64,000 nt of DNA from Actinomycetes bacterium. GTDB lineage: Bacteria > Actinomycetota > Acidimicrobiia > Acidimicrobiales > RAAP-2. This document shows positions 7,710 to 14,921 of this stretch, piece by piece. The position numbers were made by a program, and so were the translations under genes. Below the pieces are notes generated by a model. That model worked only from the letters and a program-made list of their open reading frames with translations, was not told where the DNA came from and searched no databases. Location: NCBI GenBank assembly GCA_021791145.1, contig JAJYXE010000033.1, forward strand, positions 1 to 64,000. Direction: 5' to 3'. How positions within the stretch are numbered: the stretch's first letter is position 1; the number at the start of each line of letters is the position of its first letter.

Positions 7710-8615
7710 TCACCGGAAGGGCGCTGCCACCTCCTCGATGAACAGGTCCATCGCCTCTTGGCGCCGCTGACCCGTTCCCAGGTTCCAGTCGGGCATCACG
7801 AATTCGGTGACCTTCGCCTGCTCGTACGCATGGAGGAGATCTTGGATCTCCGCGACACCTCCTGACACGCTCGGATAGGCACGACGGTGCGGCATGAGCG
7901 TGCCCGGCTCACTGGCGTCGCCGGGAAGCTCGATGAGCACCTGCGCGGAGCGGGAGATCTCTGCGGGATCCCGACCGATGGACTCGCAGTGGCGCTCGAG
8001 GACCGCCCCCTTGGCGGCGAGCACCTCGGGCCTGCCCCACGTGTTCCACTCGTCGGCCCAGCGCGCGGCGATCCGCAGCGTCACCTTCTCGCCGCCGCCG
8101 CCGATGAGGATCGGCAGGCGCGCCTGGAGCGGCTTGGGCTCGGCCGGTGCGCCGGCGAGGGAGTAGAAGCGCCCTTGGAAGTCGCTCCTCGTCTCGTGGC
8201 CGAGGAGGTGGCGCATCACCGCGCACGCCTCGTCCAGGCGGGCAAGCCTCCCGGGCACGTCGGAGAACTCGATGCCGTAGGCGGCATGCTCGTTCTCCTG
8301 CCATCCCGCACCCAGGCCGAGGACGACCCTTCCGCCGCTCACATGGTCGAGGGTCGCCACCATGTTGGCGAGGACCGCAGGGTGGCGATAGGTGTTGCCC
8401 GCGACGAGCGAGCCGATCCGCACCCGTGGCACCAGCGCCGCGACCGCCGAGAGCACCGTGAAGCACTCGAGCATCGGCCGGTCGACGGGCGGCGAGGCGG
8501 GCATGAAATGGTCCGCCGCCCAGACGCCGTCCCACCCGGTCCGCCCGGCGTGGGCGGCCGCCTCGTGGAAATCGTCCCAGGACTGCGACGTGGTGGGCCA
8601 GATGCTGAAGCGCAC
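7710..8615 (-). CDS. LLM-class (luciferase-like) F420-dependent oxidoreductase
   Basis: A 301-residue TIM-barrel protein of the bacterial luciferase-like family. It opens with MRFSIWPTTSQSWDDF and contains WDGVWAADHFMP, RVRIGSLVAGNTYRHPAVLA and GLGAGWQENEHAAYGIEF, which are typical of the actinobacterial F420-dependent branch. It probably transfers hydride between F420H2 and an organic substrate; the substrate is unknown and an FMN monooxygenase role cannot be excluded. It starts at GTG 8615. A 16-bp tandem repeat sits just upstream. Single gene, convergent with pepC. Confidence 0.85.
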   Translation of the reverse strand: MRFSIWPTTSQSWDDFHEAAAHAGRTGWDGVWAADHFMPASPPVDRPMLECFTVLSAVAALVPRVRIGSLVAGNTYRHPAVLANMVATLDHVSGGRVVLGLGAGWQENEHAAYGIEFSDVPGRLARLDEACAVMRHLLGHETRSDFQGRFYSLAGAPAEPKPLQARLPILIGGGGEKVTLRIAARWADEWNTWGRPEVLAAKGAVLERHCESIGRDPAEISRSAQVLIELPGDASEPGTLMPHRRAYPSVSGGVAEIQDLLHAYEQAKVTEFVMPDWNLGTGQRRQEAMDLFIEEVAAPFR

Positions 8616-8624
8616 AGCGGGACG

Positions 8625-8672
8625 CTACCCGAGCTCGACGCTGCCCGAGCTCGACGCTGCCCGAGCTCGACG
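8625..8672. repeat. 16-bp tandem repeat, three copies
   Basis: Units CTGCCCGAGCTCGACG at 8641-8656 and 8657-8672, preceded by a copy with one change at 8625-8640. It lies in the divergent region between the luciferase-like gene and the ParA-like gene, ten bases from the former's start codon. Confidence 0.9.
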
Positions 8673-8753
8673 TGATCCGGCTCCCGCCCCGGCTGGACGG
8701 GTCCCGCGGCGCGCGGCAGACTCGCCACCGTCCCTACGCCAGCAGGTCCGGTC

Positions 8754-9338
8754 GTGAACATCGTCGTGAGCAATGTGAAAGGTGGGGTGGGCAAGACCAC
8801 CACCGCCGTCTACCTTGCCGCATCAGCCGTCGAGCGCGGCTTGGACCCGGTCCTGCTCGTCGACGCCGACCGTCAGGCGTCGTCCGCCGAGTGGCTCGAG
8901 GCGCGCCCGATCGAAGGGGTCGAGCTCGTCGAGGCGCCGTCCGAGCGGACGGTCACCCGCGCGATGGAGCGCCACGACGGGCTCGCAGTGGTCGACACCC
9001 CCCCTGGCGACGAGCGGATCGTCCGGGCGGCGATCGAGCGTGCCGACGCGGTGGTGATCCCGACCCGTGCGGGAGGCGTCGAGTTCTCGCGCGTCGTGGC
9101 GACCCTCGAGATGGTGCCGTCGAAGATCCCCTACGGGGTCGTCGTCTGTGCGGCCAGGCTCGGCACCAACGACCTCGCCCAGGCCCTCGCCTGGTGGGAG
9201 GCCGAGCAGGTCCCGATCTGGGCGGTTGTGCCCGAGCGCGTCTCGATCGCGAGTGGCCCTGAAGCCCGGCTGAGCCGTGAGGGGATCGAGGTCTACGACG
9301 ACGTCCTCCGGCGTCTCCTGCGGCGCCGGGGGCGTTGA
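8754..9338 (+). CDS. ParA/MinD-like P-loop ATPase
   Basis: A 194-residue protein with the deviant Walker A KGGVGKTT at residues 9-16, a Walker A' region (LLVDADRQASSAEW) and Walker B (LAVVDTPPGDE). These are marks of ParA-family ATPases that dimerise on ATP and position cargo on the nucleoid or membrane. At 194 residues it is shorter than chromosomal ParA and resembles stand-alone VirC1/ParA-like proteins. No ParB or centromere-like repeat is adjacent, so it is probably not the chromosome-partitioning ParA. It starts at GTG and converges with selA. Confidence 0.85.
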   Translation: MNIVVSNVKGGVGKTTTAVYLAASAVERGLDPVLLVDADRQASSAEWLEARPIEGVELVEAPSERTVTRAMERHDGLAVVDTPPGDERIVRAAIERADAVVIPTRAGGVEFSRVVATLEMVPSKIPYGVVVCAARLGTNDLAQALAWWEAEQVPIWAVVPERVSIASGPEARLSREGIEVYDDVLRRLLRRRGR

Positions 9339-9347
9339 CTCGCCGCG

Positions 9348-9390
9348 CCCCCCGGACCCCGCCCCCGGACCCCGCCCCCGGACCCCCGCT
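9348..9390. repeat. Short C-rich tandem repeat after the ParA-like gene
   Basis: About three copies of a 12-13 bp unit around CCCCCGGACCCCG directly after the ParA-like stop codon, in the convergent gap before the selA stop. It may help transcription end, but no U-tract follows. Confidence 0.7.
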
Positions 9391-9429
9391 TTCCCGCCCC
9401 CCTGGGCTCACCGGCTGCAGGCGGTCCGG

Positions 9430-10803
9430 CTACCGACCGGTGCCTCCGAGCGCTGCCGCTGCAGCTTGGGCGACGAGGCGGTCGTCGGCCGGGTCGACCG
9501 TGCGCAGGTCGCAGACCGTTCGCCCCTGGTGGACCCGTGCCACGACGGGGACGTCGGCCCGGCGGAGCGCTGCGGTCCGGTCACCGTCCAGCGCGATGCC
9601 CGCGGAGTCGAGCTCGAGGCCCGGGAGCGTGCCGCCGCCCGGGACCGAGCAGCAGCGCACCACCTCGCCCACCCCGAGCGCGTGGGCGCGTGTGAGCAGC
9701 TCGTCGACGGGCACCTGCGCCATCCGCCAGAAGGCGATGTAGTCCCCCTCCCGGCGCAGATAGGCGAGGGCGGTCTGCTGGAGCACCTCGAGCACGAGGC
9801 CCCCGGGTCGGAGCGCGCGGGCGAGCGGGTGGCGCGCGCACGCCTGCACGAGCTCGCGACGTCCGGCGATCACGCCTGCCTGAGGCCCGCCGAGCAGCTT
9901 GTCGCCCGAGAACGTCACGAGCGCCGCACCCTGCTCGAGCGCCTGCCGGGCCGCCGGCTCCCCGCGCAACCACGGTGGCGGGCCCCCTCGGAGCCACGGA
10001 GTCGACTCGTCCAAGAGCCCCGATCCGATGTCGAAGACCACCGGCACCCCGAGCGTCGCGAGCTCGCGTACGGCGACCTCATGGGTGAAGCCCACCATCT
10101 GGTAGTTGGACCGGTGCACCTTCAGGACGAGGCCCACCGCCCCGTCCGCAGCGGTGACGACGTCGCGGTAGTCGGCGAGACGGGTCCGGTTGGTCGTCCC
10201 CACCTCGACGAGGGTCGCTCCGGAGGCGGCGAGCACCTCGGGGATCCGGAAGCCGCCACCGATCTCCACGAGCTCGCCCCGGCTCACCGGCACCCTCGTG
10301 CCCGCCGCCAGCGCGCTGAGCGCGAGCAGCAGCGCGGACGCGCCGTTGTTCACGACGAGCGCGGCCTCTGCGCCCGCGGCGAGCGCGAGCAGCCGCGCGG
10401 CGTGGTCGCTCCTCGACCCCCGGCGTCCCGTCTCGAGGTCGAGCTCCACGTTGGCGAACCGGGCAGGCTCACCGCCGCGCGCGACCGACACCGGCGCGCG
10501 CCCCAGGTTGGTGTGGAGGAGGACGCCGGTGGCGTTGATCACGGGGCGAAGGAGCGTCGCCGCGAACCGCTCCACGCGTGTGGCTGCGCTCGTGGGCTCG
10601 CCTGCAGCGATCGCGTCGCGCGCCGCGTCGACGAGCACGGGGTGGGGGAGGCCGCTCGGCGCCATCGACCGAGCCAGGGCGTCGACGGACGGCGGGCGTG
10701 CGGAGGACCTCGCCCCGCTCCCGCTTCGGCCGTCCGCGCCACCCCGCCGGCCGTCGCCGTCGAACCTCCCGGCCGCGCCGCCGCCTCCGGTCGGGGTCGT
10801 CAC
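9430..10803 (-). CDS. selA: L-seryl-tRNA(Sec) selenium transferase
   Basis: A 457-residue PLP enzyme that converts Ser-tRNA(Sec) to Sec-tRNA(Sec) using selenophosphate. An N-terminal helical region is followed by the fold-type I core with INATGVLLHTNLGRAPV, the phosphate-binding region and the PLP lysine K302 in TFSGDKLLGGPQAG. Length and motifs match bacterial SelA. The GTG start overlaps the selD stop by four bases (GTGA), making it the last gene of the alaX-selB-selD-selA operon. Two overlapping larger frames upstream are shadows of selB and selD. Confidence 0.95.
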   Translation of the reverse strand: MTTPTGGGGAAGRFDGDGRRGGADGRSGSGARSSARPPSVDALARSMAPSGLPHPVLVDAARDAIAAGEPTSAATRVERFAATLLRPVINATGVLLHTNLGRAPVSVARGGEPARFANVELDLETGRRGSRSDHAARLLALAAGAEAALVVNNGASALLLALSALAAGTRVPVSRGELVEIGGGFRIPEVLAASGATLVEVGTTNRTRLADYRDVVTAADGAVGLVLKVHRSNYQMVGFTHEVAVRELATLGVPVVFDIGSGLLDESTPWLRGGPPPWLRGEPAARQALEQGAALVTFSGDKLLGGPQAGVIAGRRELVQACARHPLARALRPGGLVLEVLQQTALAYLRREGDYIAFWRMAQVPVDELLTRAHALGVGEVVRCCSVPGGGTLPGLELDSAGIALDGDRTAALRRADVPVVARVHQGRTVCDLRTVDPADDRLVAQAAAAALGGTGR

Positions 10804-11828
10804 GTGAGCAGCACCTCGGCAGGGCCCGCTTCCACCGTCCCGATGGCCACGAACCCGCGGCCGGTGAGCTCCGCCAGCACGTCGCGGTCCACCGTCGCGA
10901 GCAGCCCACCGGAGGTCTGCGGGTCGAAGGCCAGCGCTTCCCGCGCCGCTGTGACCGACGACCTGACGCGTCCTTCGAGGTGGTCGCGGTTGCGGCGGTC
11001 GCCGCCGGTGCGCACCCCGCGCCGGGCGGCATCGAGCGCGCCGGGGTAGAGCGGGAGCCTGTCGGCCTCGAGGACGAGCGACACCCCCGAGCGCTCCGCC
11101 ACCTCCCAGCCGTGCCCGAGGAGGCCGAACCCCGTCACGTCGGTCACTGCGCCGACGGCAGCACCGAGTGCTTGCAAGGTCGAAGACGCCTCCTTGTTGA
11201 GCCGGCGCATGCCCGCCACCGTCGCCCGCCGCTCCTCGTCGGTGCCGTCCTGGAGGACGATCCCGGTGCCGAGCCGCTTGGAGAGGACCACCGCCTGGCC
11301 GGGGTGGGCGGCGCGCTTGGTGAGGATCCGTGCGGGGTGCACCAGACCTTGGACCGCGAGGCCGAAGATCGGCTCCTGGGAGCGGATCGTGTGGCCCCCG
11401 GCGACCACGCCCCCCGCCTCGGCGACGACGGCCGCGGCGGAAGAGACGATGGCGTCGATCACCTCGTGGGGAAGGTGCTCGGGAAAGGCCGCGATGTTGA
11501 GCGCGAGCACCACGCTGCCCCCCATCGCGAACACGTCGCTGCACGCGTTGGCGGCGGCGATGGCGCCGTAGTCGGCGGGGTCGGCGACCATCGGCGGGAA
11601 GAAGTCCGTCGTCGACACGAGCGCGAGGTCCTCGGTGAGCGCGAGGACGGCTGCGTCGTCGAACGAGTCGAGCCCGACTAGGAGCGACCCGTCGCCGGGG
11701 CGGGAAGCGAGCGTCGCGAGCAACAGGTCGAGCGGTCCCGCGCCCCACTTGGCCGCGCAGCCCCCGCAGGTGGTCCACTCGGTGAGGTCGAAGGAGGTCG
11801 CAGTCGTGGCGGCGTCGTGCTGGGTCAT
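10800..11828 (-). CDS. selD: Selenide, water dikinase (selenophosphate synthetase)
   Basis: A 342-residue enzyme making selenophosphate from selenide and ATP, the selenium donor for SelA. The catalytic pair is visible as C24 and K27 in TTCGGCAAKWG; codon 24 is TGC, so this is a cysteine form and not itself a selenoprotein. Downstream are DFFPPMVADP, the Asn/Asp-rich ANACSDVFAMGG loop and VTDVTGFGLLGH. ATG 11828 is preferred over the in-frame ATG at 11846 because AAGGAG lies six bases upstream. The start overlaps the selB stop (ATGA). Confidence 0.95.
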   Translation of the reverse strand: MTQHDAATTATSFDLTEWTTCGGCAAKWGAGPLDLLLATLASRPGDGSLLVGLDSFDDAAVLALTEDLALVSTTDFFPPMVADPADYGAIAAANACSDVFAMGGSVVLALNIAAFPEHLPHEVIDAIVSSAAAVVAEAGGVVAGGHTIRSQEPIFGLAVQGLVHPARILTKRAAHPGQAVVLSKRLGTGIVLQDGTDEERRATVAGMRRLNKEASSTLQALGAAVGAVTDVTGFGLLGHGWEVAERSGVSLVLEADRLPLYPGALDAARRGVRTGGDRRNRDHLEGRVRSSVTAAREALAFDPQTSGGLLATVDRDVLAELTGRGFVAIGTVEAGPAEVLLT

Positions 11829-13822
11829 GGGGCACTCCTTGTGCATGGGTCGATCCCCGCCGCGCCGGGAGGCGGGGGCAGCTTGGGGCCGGGCGTGCGC
11901 AGGTCGCCGTCGCGCCGGGTGACCCCCGTCGCGTCGAGGTGCGCGAGCAGTGGGAGCACCGTGCGGCGCGACGCGCCGAGCGCGTCGCGGACGTCGGCCA
12001 CGCGGATGCCGCCCGGCGCCCGGGCGAGCAAGGCCGAGACGCGCGACGCTGCCTCCTCGAGCGCGCTCGCCGCGAACCACAGGCCGTTCGTCTCGACGAC
12101 GAGACCGCTGCGGACGAGGCGGCGGAGGTCGTTGCGCGCGACGCCGGTCGGAGGGGGCGGGTCGAACGGCGAGGCGCGCAGCGCGGTGAGGTAAGGGTGG
12201 TCGAGCAAGTCGGCGTCGGCTGCCGCGCCGTCGTCGAGGCCGCCTCCCGCAGTCCCCGCCGGCGCCGACCCAAGGCCCGACCCCGAGGCCGACGCACCGC
12301 CCGAGGGACCGCCCGAGGGACCGGCCGGGGCACGGGTCGGCACAGGCGCTGCTCGCACGAGCGCTGCTCGCACAGGTGCCGCTCGCACGATGCCGTGGGA
12401 CACGGTGAGCCCGTCGAGCATCGCCACGACGGCTCTCTCTCGTTCGTCGAGGACGGACAGGTCGAGTCCCGACGCCCCCGCCGCGCGCACGCGCGCGGCG
12501 ACCGCCGCACGGGCACGCTCGAGGGCTTCGGGGTCGACCACCCAGCGCCCGAGCGTCGGGGTGGCCGCCCTGCCGGTCAGCCGCTCGAGCTCGTCCGCCT
12601 CCACCCAGCCGCGCTCTGCGACCACCCGGGCGACCGACCAGCTCGGCTCGGCCCGCGAGGCGGGGAGCACGGGGGCGACGTCGAGCAGCGTGCCCCCGCC
12701 GACGACCTCGTTTCGTCCCGCGTCGCGGAGCACGAACTTGTCGCCGGGCGCGAGCGGGAGCGGCGCGCTGAGCCACAACCGCACCGCCTTGCGCGTGCCG
12801 GGCGCGATCTCGCTCTCGCGCCCGAGGACCCGGAGGCGCACGGCCTGCTCCCCCGTCCCGAGGTGGGCGAGGTACGCGCCGCGTGCGGACACCGGGTGGC
12901 TGAGCGCGGGGGCCGTCGCCAGCTCGGCGTCCGCCACGCTGCATCGGTGCCATTGCCGAGCCCGCACCAAGGCGGCGCCCCGGGCGGTGCCGCGGTGGTC
13001 CACGCCGGCCAGGTTGACTGCGAGGCGCCGCCCCGGCTCGGCCGAGCGGAGGCGTCTGCCGTAGCTCTCCAGTCCCCGGACGCGGACAGGCACCGGGAGG
13101 GCGGACGCGGACGAGACGACCTCGAGGTGGTCGCCGAGCGCGATCCTCCCGCCCGCGAGCGTGCCGGTGACCACCGCCCCGGCTCCGCGGATCGCGAACG
13201 AGCGGTCGATCCACAGGCGCGGCCGCCCGCGGTCGGGTGCCGCGGGCAGGGACGCGACCATCGCGTCGAGGGCTGCGCGCAGGCCCCCGGGCCCGTCCAG
13301 CCCGAGGCCCGCGGGGACGTCCACGGCCGCCACCGGCGCCCCCTCGAGGAAGGTCCCCGCCACGCGGGCTCGCACGTCGGCGCGCGCCTCGTCGAGCCGC
13401 TCGGGGCCGGCCGTCCCGGCGTGCGTGAGCGCCACGACGCCGTGGCGTACGCCGACCACCTCGAGGATGCGCAGGTGGTCCTCGGTCTGCGGCTTCCATC
13501 CCTCGGTCGCCGCCACCACGAACAGGCAGGCGTCCACCGCCCCGACCCCCGCGACCATGTTCTTCAGGAAGCGGACGTGCCCGGGGACGTCGACGATGCC
13601 CGCCTCGATGCCCGAGGGGAGGACGGTCGAGGCGAACCCGAGGTCGATGGTCAGGCCCCGACGCCGCTCTTCCTCCAACCGGTCGGGGTGGGTCCCGGTC
13701 AGCCACTCGACGAGCGTCGACTTCCCGTGGTCCACGTGGCCTGCGGTGACCACCACGCGCGACGGCGGCGGGTCTGCACCGTCCCCGACGCCCGCGGCGC
13801 CCCTCGCGGCCTCCCGTGCCAT
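11825..13822 (-). CDS. selB: Selenocysteine-specific elongation factor SelB
   Basis: A 665-residue translational GTPase that brings Sec-tRNA(Sec) to UGA codons. G1 is GHVDHGKST near residue 27 and G3 is DVPGH near 78, followed by EF-Tu-like domains II and III and C-terminal winged helices (GASRRTVLPLLAHLDATGVT) that bind the mRNA SECIS hairpin. A long Gly/Ser/Pro linker lies around residues 490-560. The G4 segment reads VVALTHAGTAGPE, not the usual TKxD, so guanine recognition may be altered. ATG at 13822 overlaps the alaX stop by one base (TGATG). Catalytic and tRNA-binding parts are otherwise full length. Confidence 0.92.
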   Translation of the reverse strand: MAREAARGAAGVGDGADPPPSRVVVTAGHVDHGKSTLVEWLTGTHPDRLEEERRRGLTIDLGFASTVLPSGIEAGIVDVPGHVRFLKNMVAGVGAVDACLFVVAATEGWKPQTEDHLRILEVVGVRHGVVALTHAGTAGPERLDEARADVRARVAGTFLEGAPVAAVDVPAGLGLDGPGGLRAALDAMVASLPAAPDRGRPRLWIDRSFAIRGAGAVVTGTLAGGRIALGDHLEVVSSASALPVPVRVRGLESYGRRLRSAEPGRRLAVNLAGVDHRGTARGAALVRARQWHRCSVADAELATAPALSHPVSARGAYLAHLGTGEQAVRLRVLGRESEIAPGTRKAVRLWLSAPLPLAPGDKFVLRDAGRNEVVGGGTLLDVAPVLPASRAEPSWSVARVVAERGWVEADELERLTGRAATPTLGRWVVDPEALERARAAVAARVRAAGASGLDLSVLDERERAVVAMLDGLTVSHGIVRAAPVRAALVRAAPVPTRAPAGPSGGPSGGASASGSGLGSAPAGTAGGGLDDGAAADADLLDHPYLTALRASPFDPPPPTGVARNDLRRLVRSGLVVETNGLWFAASALEEAASRVSALLARAPGGIRVADVRDALGASRRTVLPLLAHLDATGVTRRDGDLRTPGPKLPPPPGAAGIDPCTRSAP

Positions 13823-14523
13823 CAGTCGAGCACCGCGATGCGGATGCGCTTGTTCGCTCTGCCCTTCGACTCGGTCTTCACGACGCGGATCCGCCCGACC
13901 TCGTCGGTGCGCCGGACGTGGGTGCCCCCGTCCGCCTGCTTGTCGAGCCCGACGATGTCCACGACGCGCAGCTCCCTCACCGCCTCGGGCACCAGGTTGA
14001 CCTTGGTCCTGATCAGGTCCTCGTCCGCGAGGGCGGCGTCGCGCGCAAGGAAGCGGACCTCGATGGGACGCGCCGCGGCGAGCTCCTGGTTGACGCGGGC
14101 CTCGACGGTCGCGCCGAAGCCCTCGGGGAGCGGGTCGAACTCGAAGTCCATGCGGGCGACGAGCGGCTCCATGTTCCCCCCGGTGACGGCCTTGCCCCAC
14201 TCGTGCCAGATGACCCCCGACAGCACGTGCAGCGCGGTGTGGGTCCTCATGAGCGCGTAGCGCCGCTCCCAGTCGAGGTGCCCCGCGACGGCAGCGCCGA
14301 GCTCGGGCACCGGCCCTTCGAGCGCGTGCCAGACGTCGTCGCCCTCCTTCGTCACGTCGACCACGCGGGCACCGCCGAGCGTGCCGGTGTCGTGCGGTTG
14401 GCCGCCGCCGGTCGGGTAGAAGACCGTGCGGTCGAGCACCACCCGGTTGCCCTCGACGCGGGTGACGACGGCCTGGACCTCACGCAGGTAGGCGTCCTTC
14501 GAGAACAGCATGTCCGTGGCCAC
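13822..14523 (-). CDS. Alanyl-tRNA editing protein, AlaX type
   Basis: A 233-residue stand-alone editing domain related to the AlaRS C-terminal half. Zinc ligands H95 and H99 lie in MRTHTALHVLSG, and the distal site reads QADGGTHVRRTDEVG. AlaX proteins remove serine or glycine wrongly attached to tRNA(Ala). GTG 14523 is chosen because GAGGGAGG lies six bases upstream. As first gene of the sel operon it may help keep misacylated Ser or selenium species off tRNA, but that link is inferred from position only. Confidence 0.88.
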   Translation of the reverse strand: MATDMLFSKDAYLREVQAVVTRVEGNRVVLDRTVFYPTGGGQPHDTGTLGGARVVDVTKEGDDVWHALEGPVPELGAAVAGHLDWERRYALMRTHTALHVLSGVIWHEWGKAVTGGNMEPLVARMDFEFDPLPEGFGATVEARVNQELAAARPIEVRFLARDAALADEDLIRTKVNLVPEAVRELRVVDIVGLDKQADGGTHVRRTDEVGRIRVVKTESKGRANKRIRIAVLD

Positions 14524-14684
14524 GTCAGCCTCCCTCGGCGGGCTGGCCACGCAAGGCCGTCACGGATGGGCGCGTGGTGGGCATCTGGCCTACCAAGACT
14601 ACCGACCTGGGCGTGGAGGCGGCCCGCCGCCAGCCTCACGGGGATCGGGAATACGATGACCTGGTTGAAGCGACGGGAGCGGAC

Positions 14685-14921
14685 ATGTCCATGAGCGCAC
14701 GTGGAGCCGCGGGGAGCCCGCGGTTCCAGACCTCGCCGGCCGTGCAGGTCGAGGCGGACCGGTTCGTCGTGCCGCTCGTCCATGCGCGCCTGTGCGAGCC
14801 GACGGTGACCCGCGGCTTCTACGCCGGACTCGGCGCGGCGGTCGTCCTCGGCGTGGTCGACCTGCCCGTGGCCGTGCTCGTCGGTGTGGGCGTGGCAATC
14901 GCCCGGCATCGTCGCACTTGA
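14685..14921 (+). CDS. Small membrane protein upstream of a P-type ATPase
   Basis: A 78-residue protein with one strong hydrophobic segment near the C-terminus (GFYAGLGAAVVLGVVDLPVA, then VLVGVGVAI) ending in a basic RHRRT. GGGAG precedes ATG 14685; the frame is also open upstream to 14574 without a site. Its end overlaps the proposed start of the CtpI-like ATPase, so the two are probably cotranscribed. Family not recognised; it could be a small partner or regulator of the pump. Confidence 0.6.
   Translation: MSMSARGAAGSPRFQTSPAVQVEADRFVVPLVHARLCEPTVTRGFYAGLGAAVVLGVVDLPVAVLVGVGVAIARHRRT

Noticed and set aside
8754..9338. Chromosomal parABS locus or replication origin
   Set aside because: No parB, parS-like palindromes, dnaA or gidB nearby; the ParA-like protein is short and solitary.
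11740..11765. SelD as a selenoprotein
   Set aside because: The catalytic codon is TGC, not TGA.
9430..12516. A 1028-residue frame ending with SelA
   Set aside because: The first 570 residues are shadows of selB and selD; SelA starts at GTG 10803.
5999..14700. selC (tRNA-Sec) near the sel operon
   Set aside because: No T-arm or long variable-arm cloverleaf seen in the gaps on either strand.
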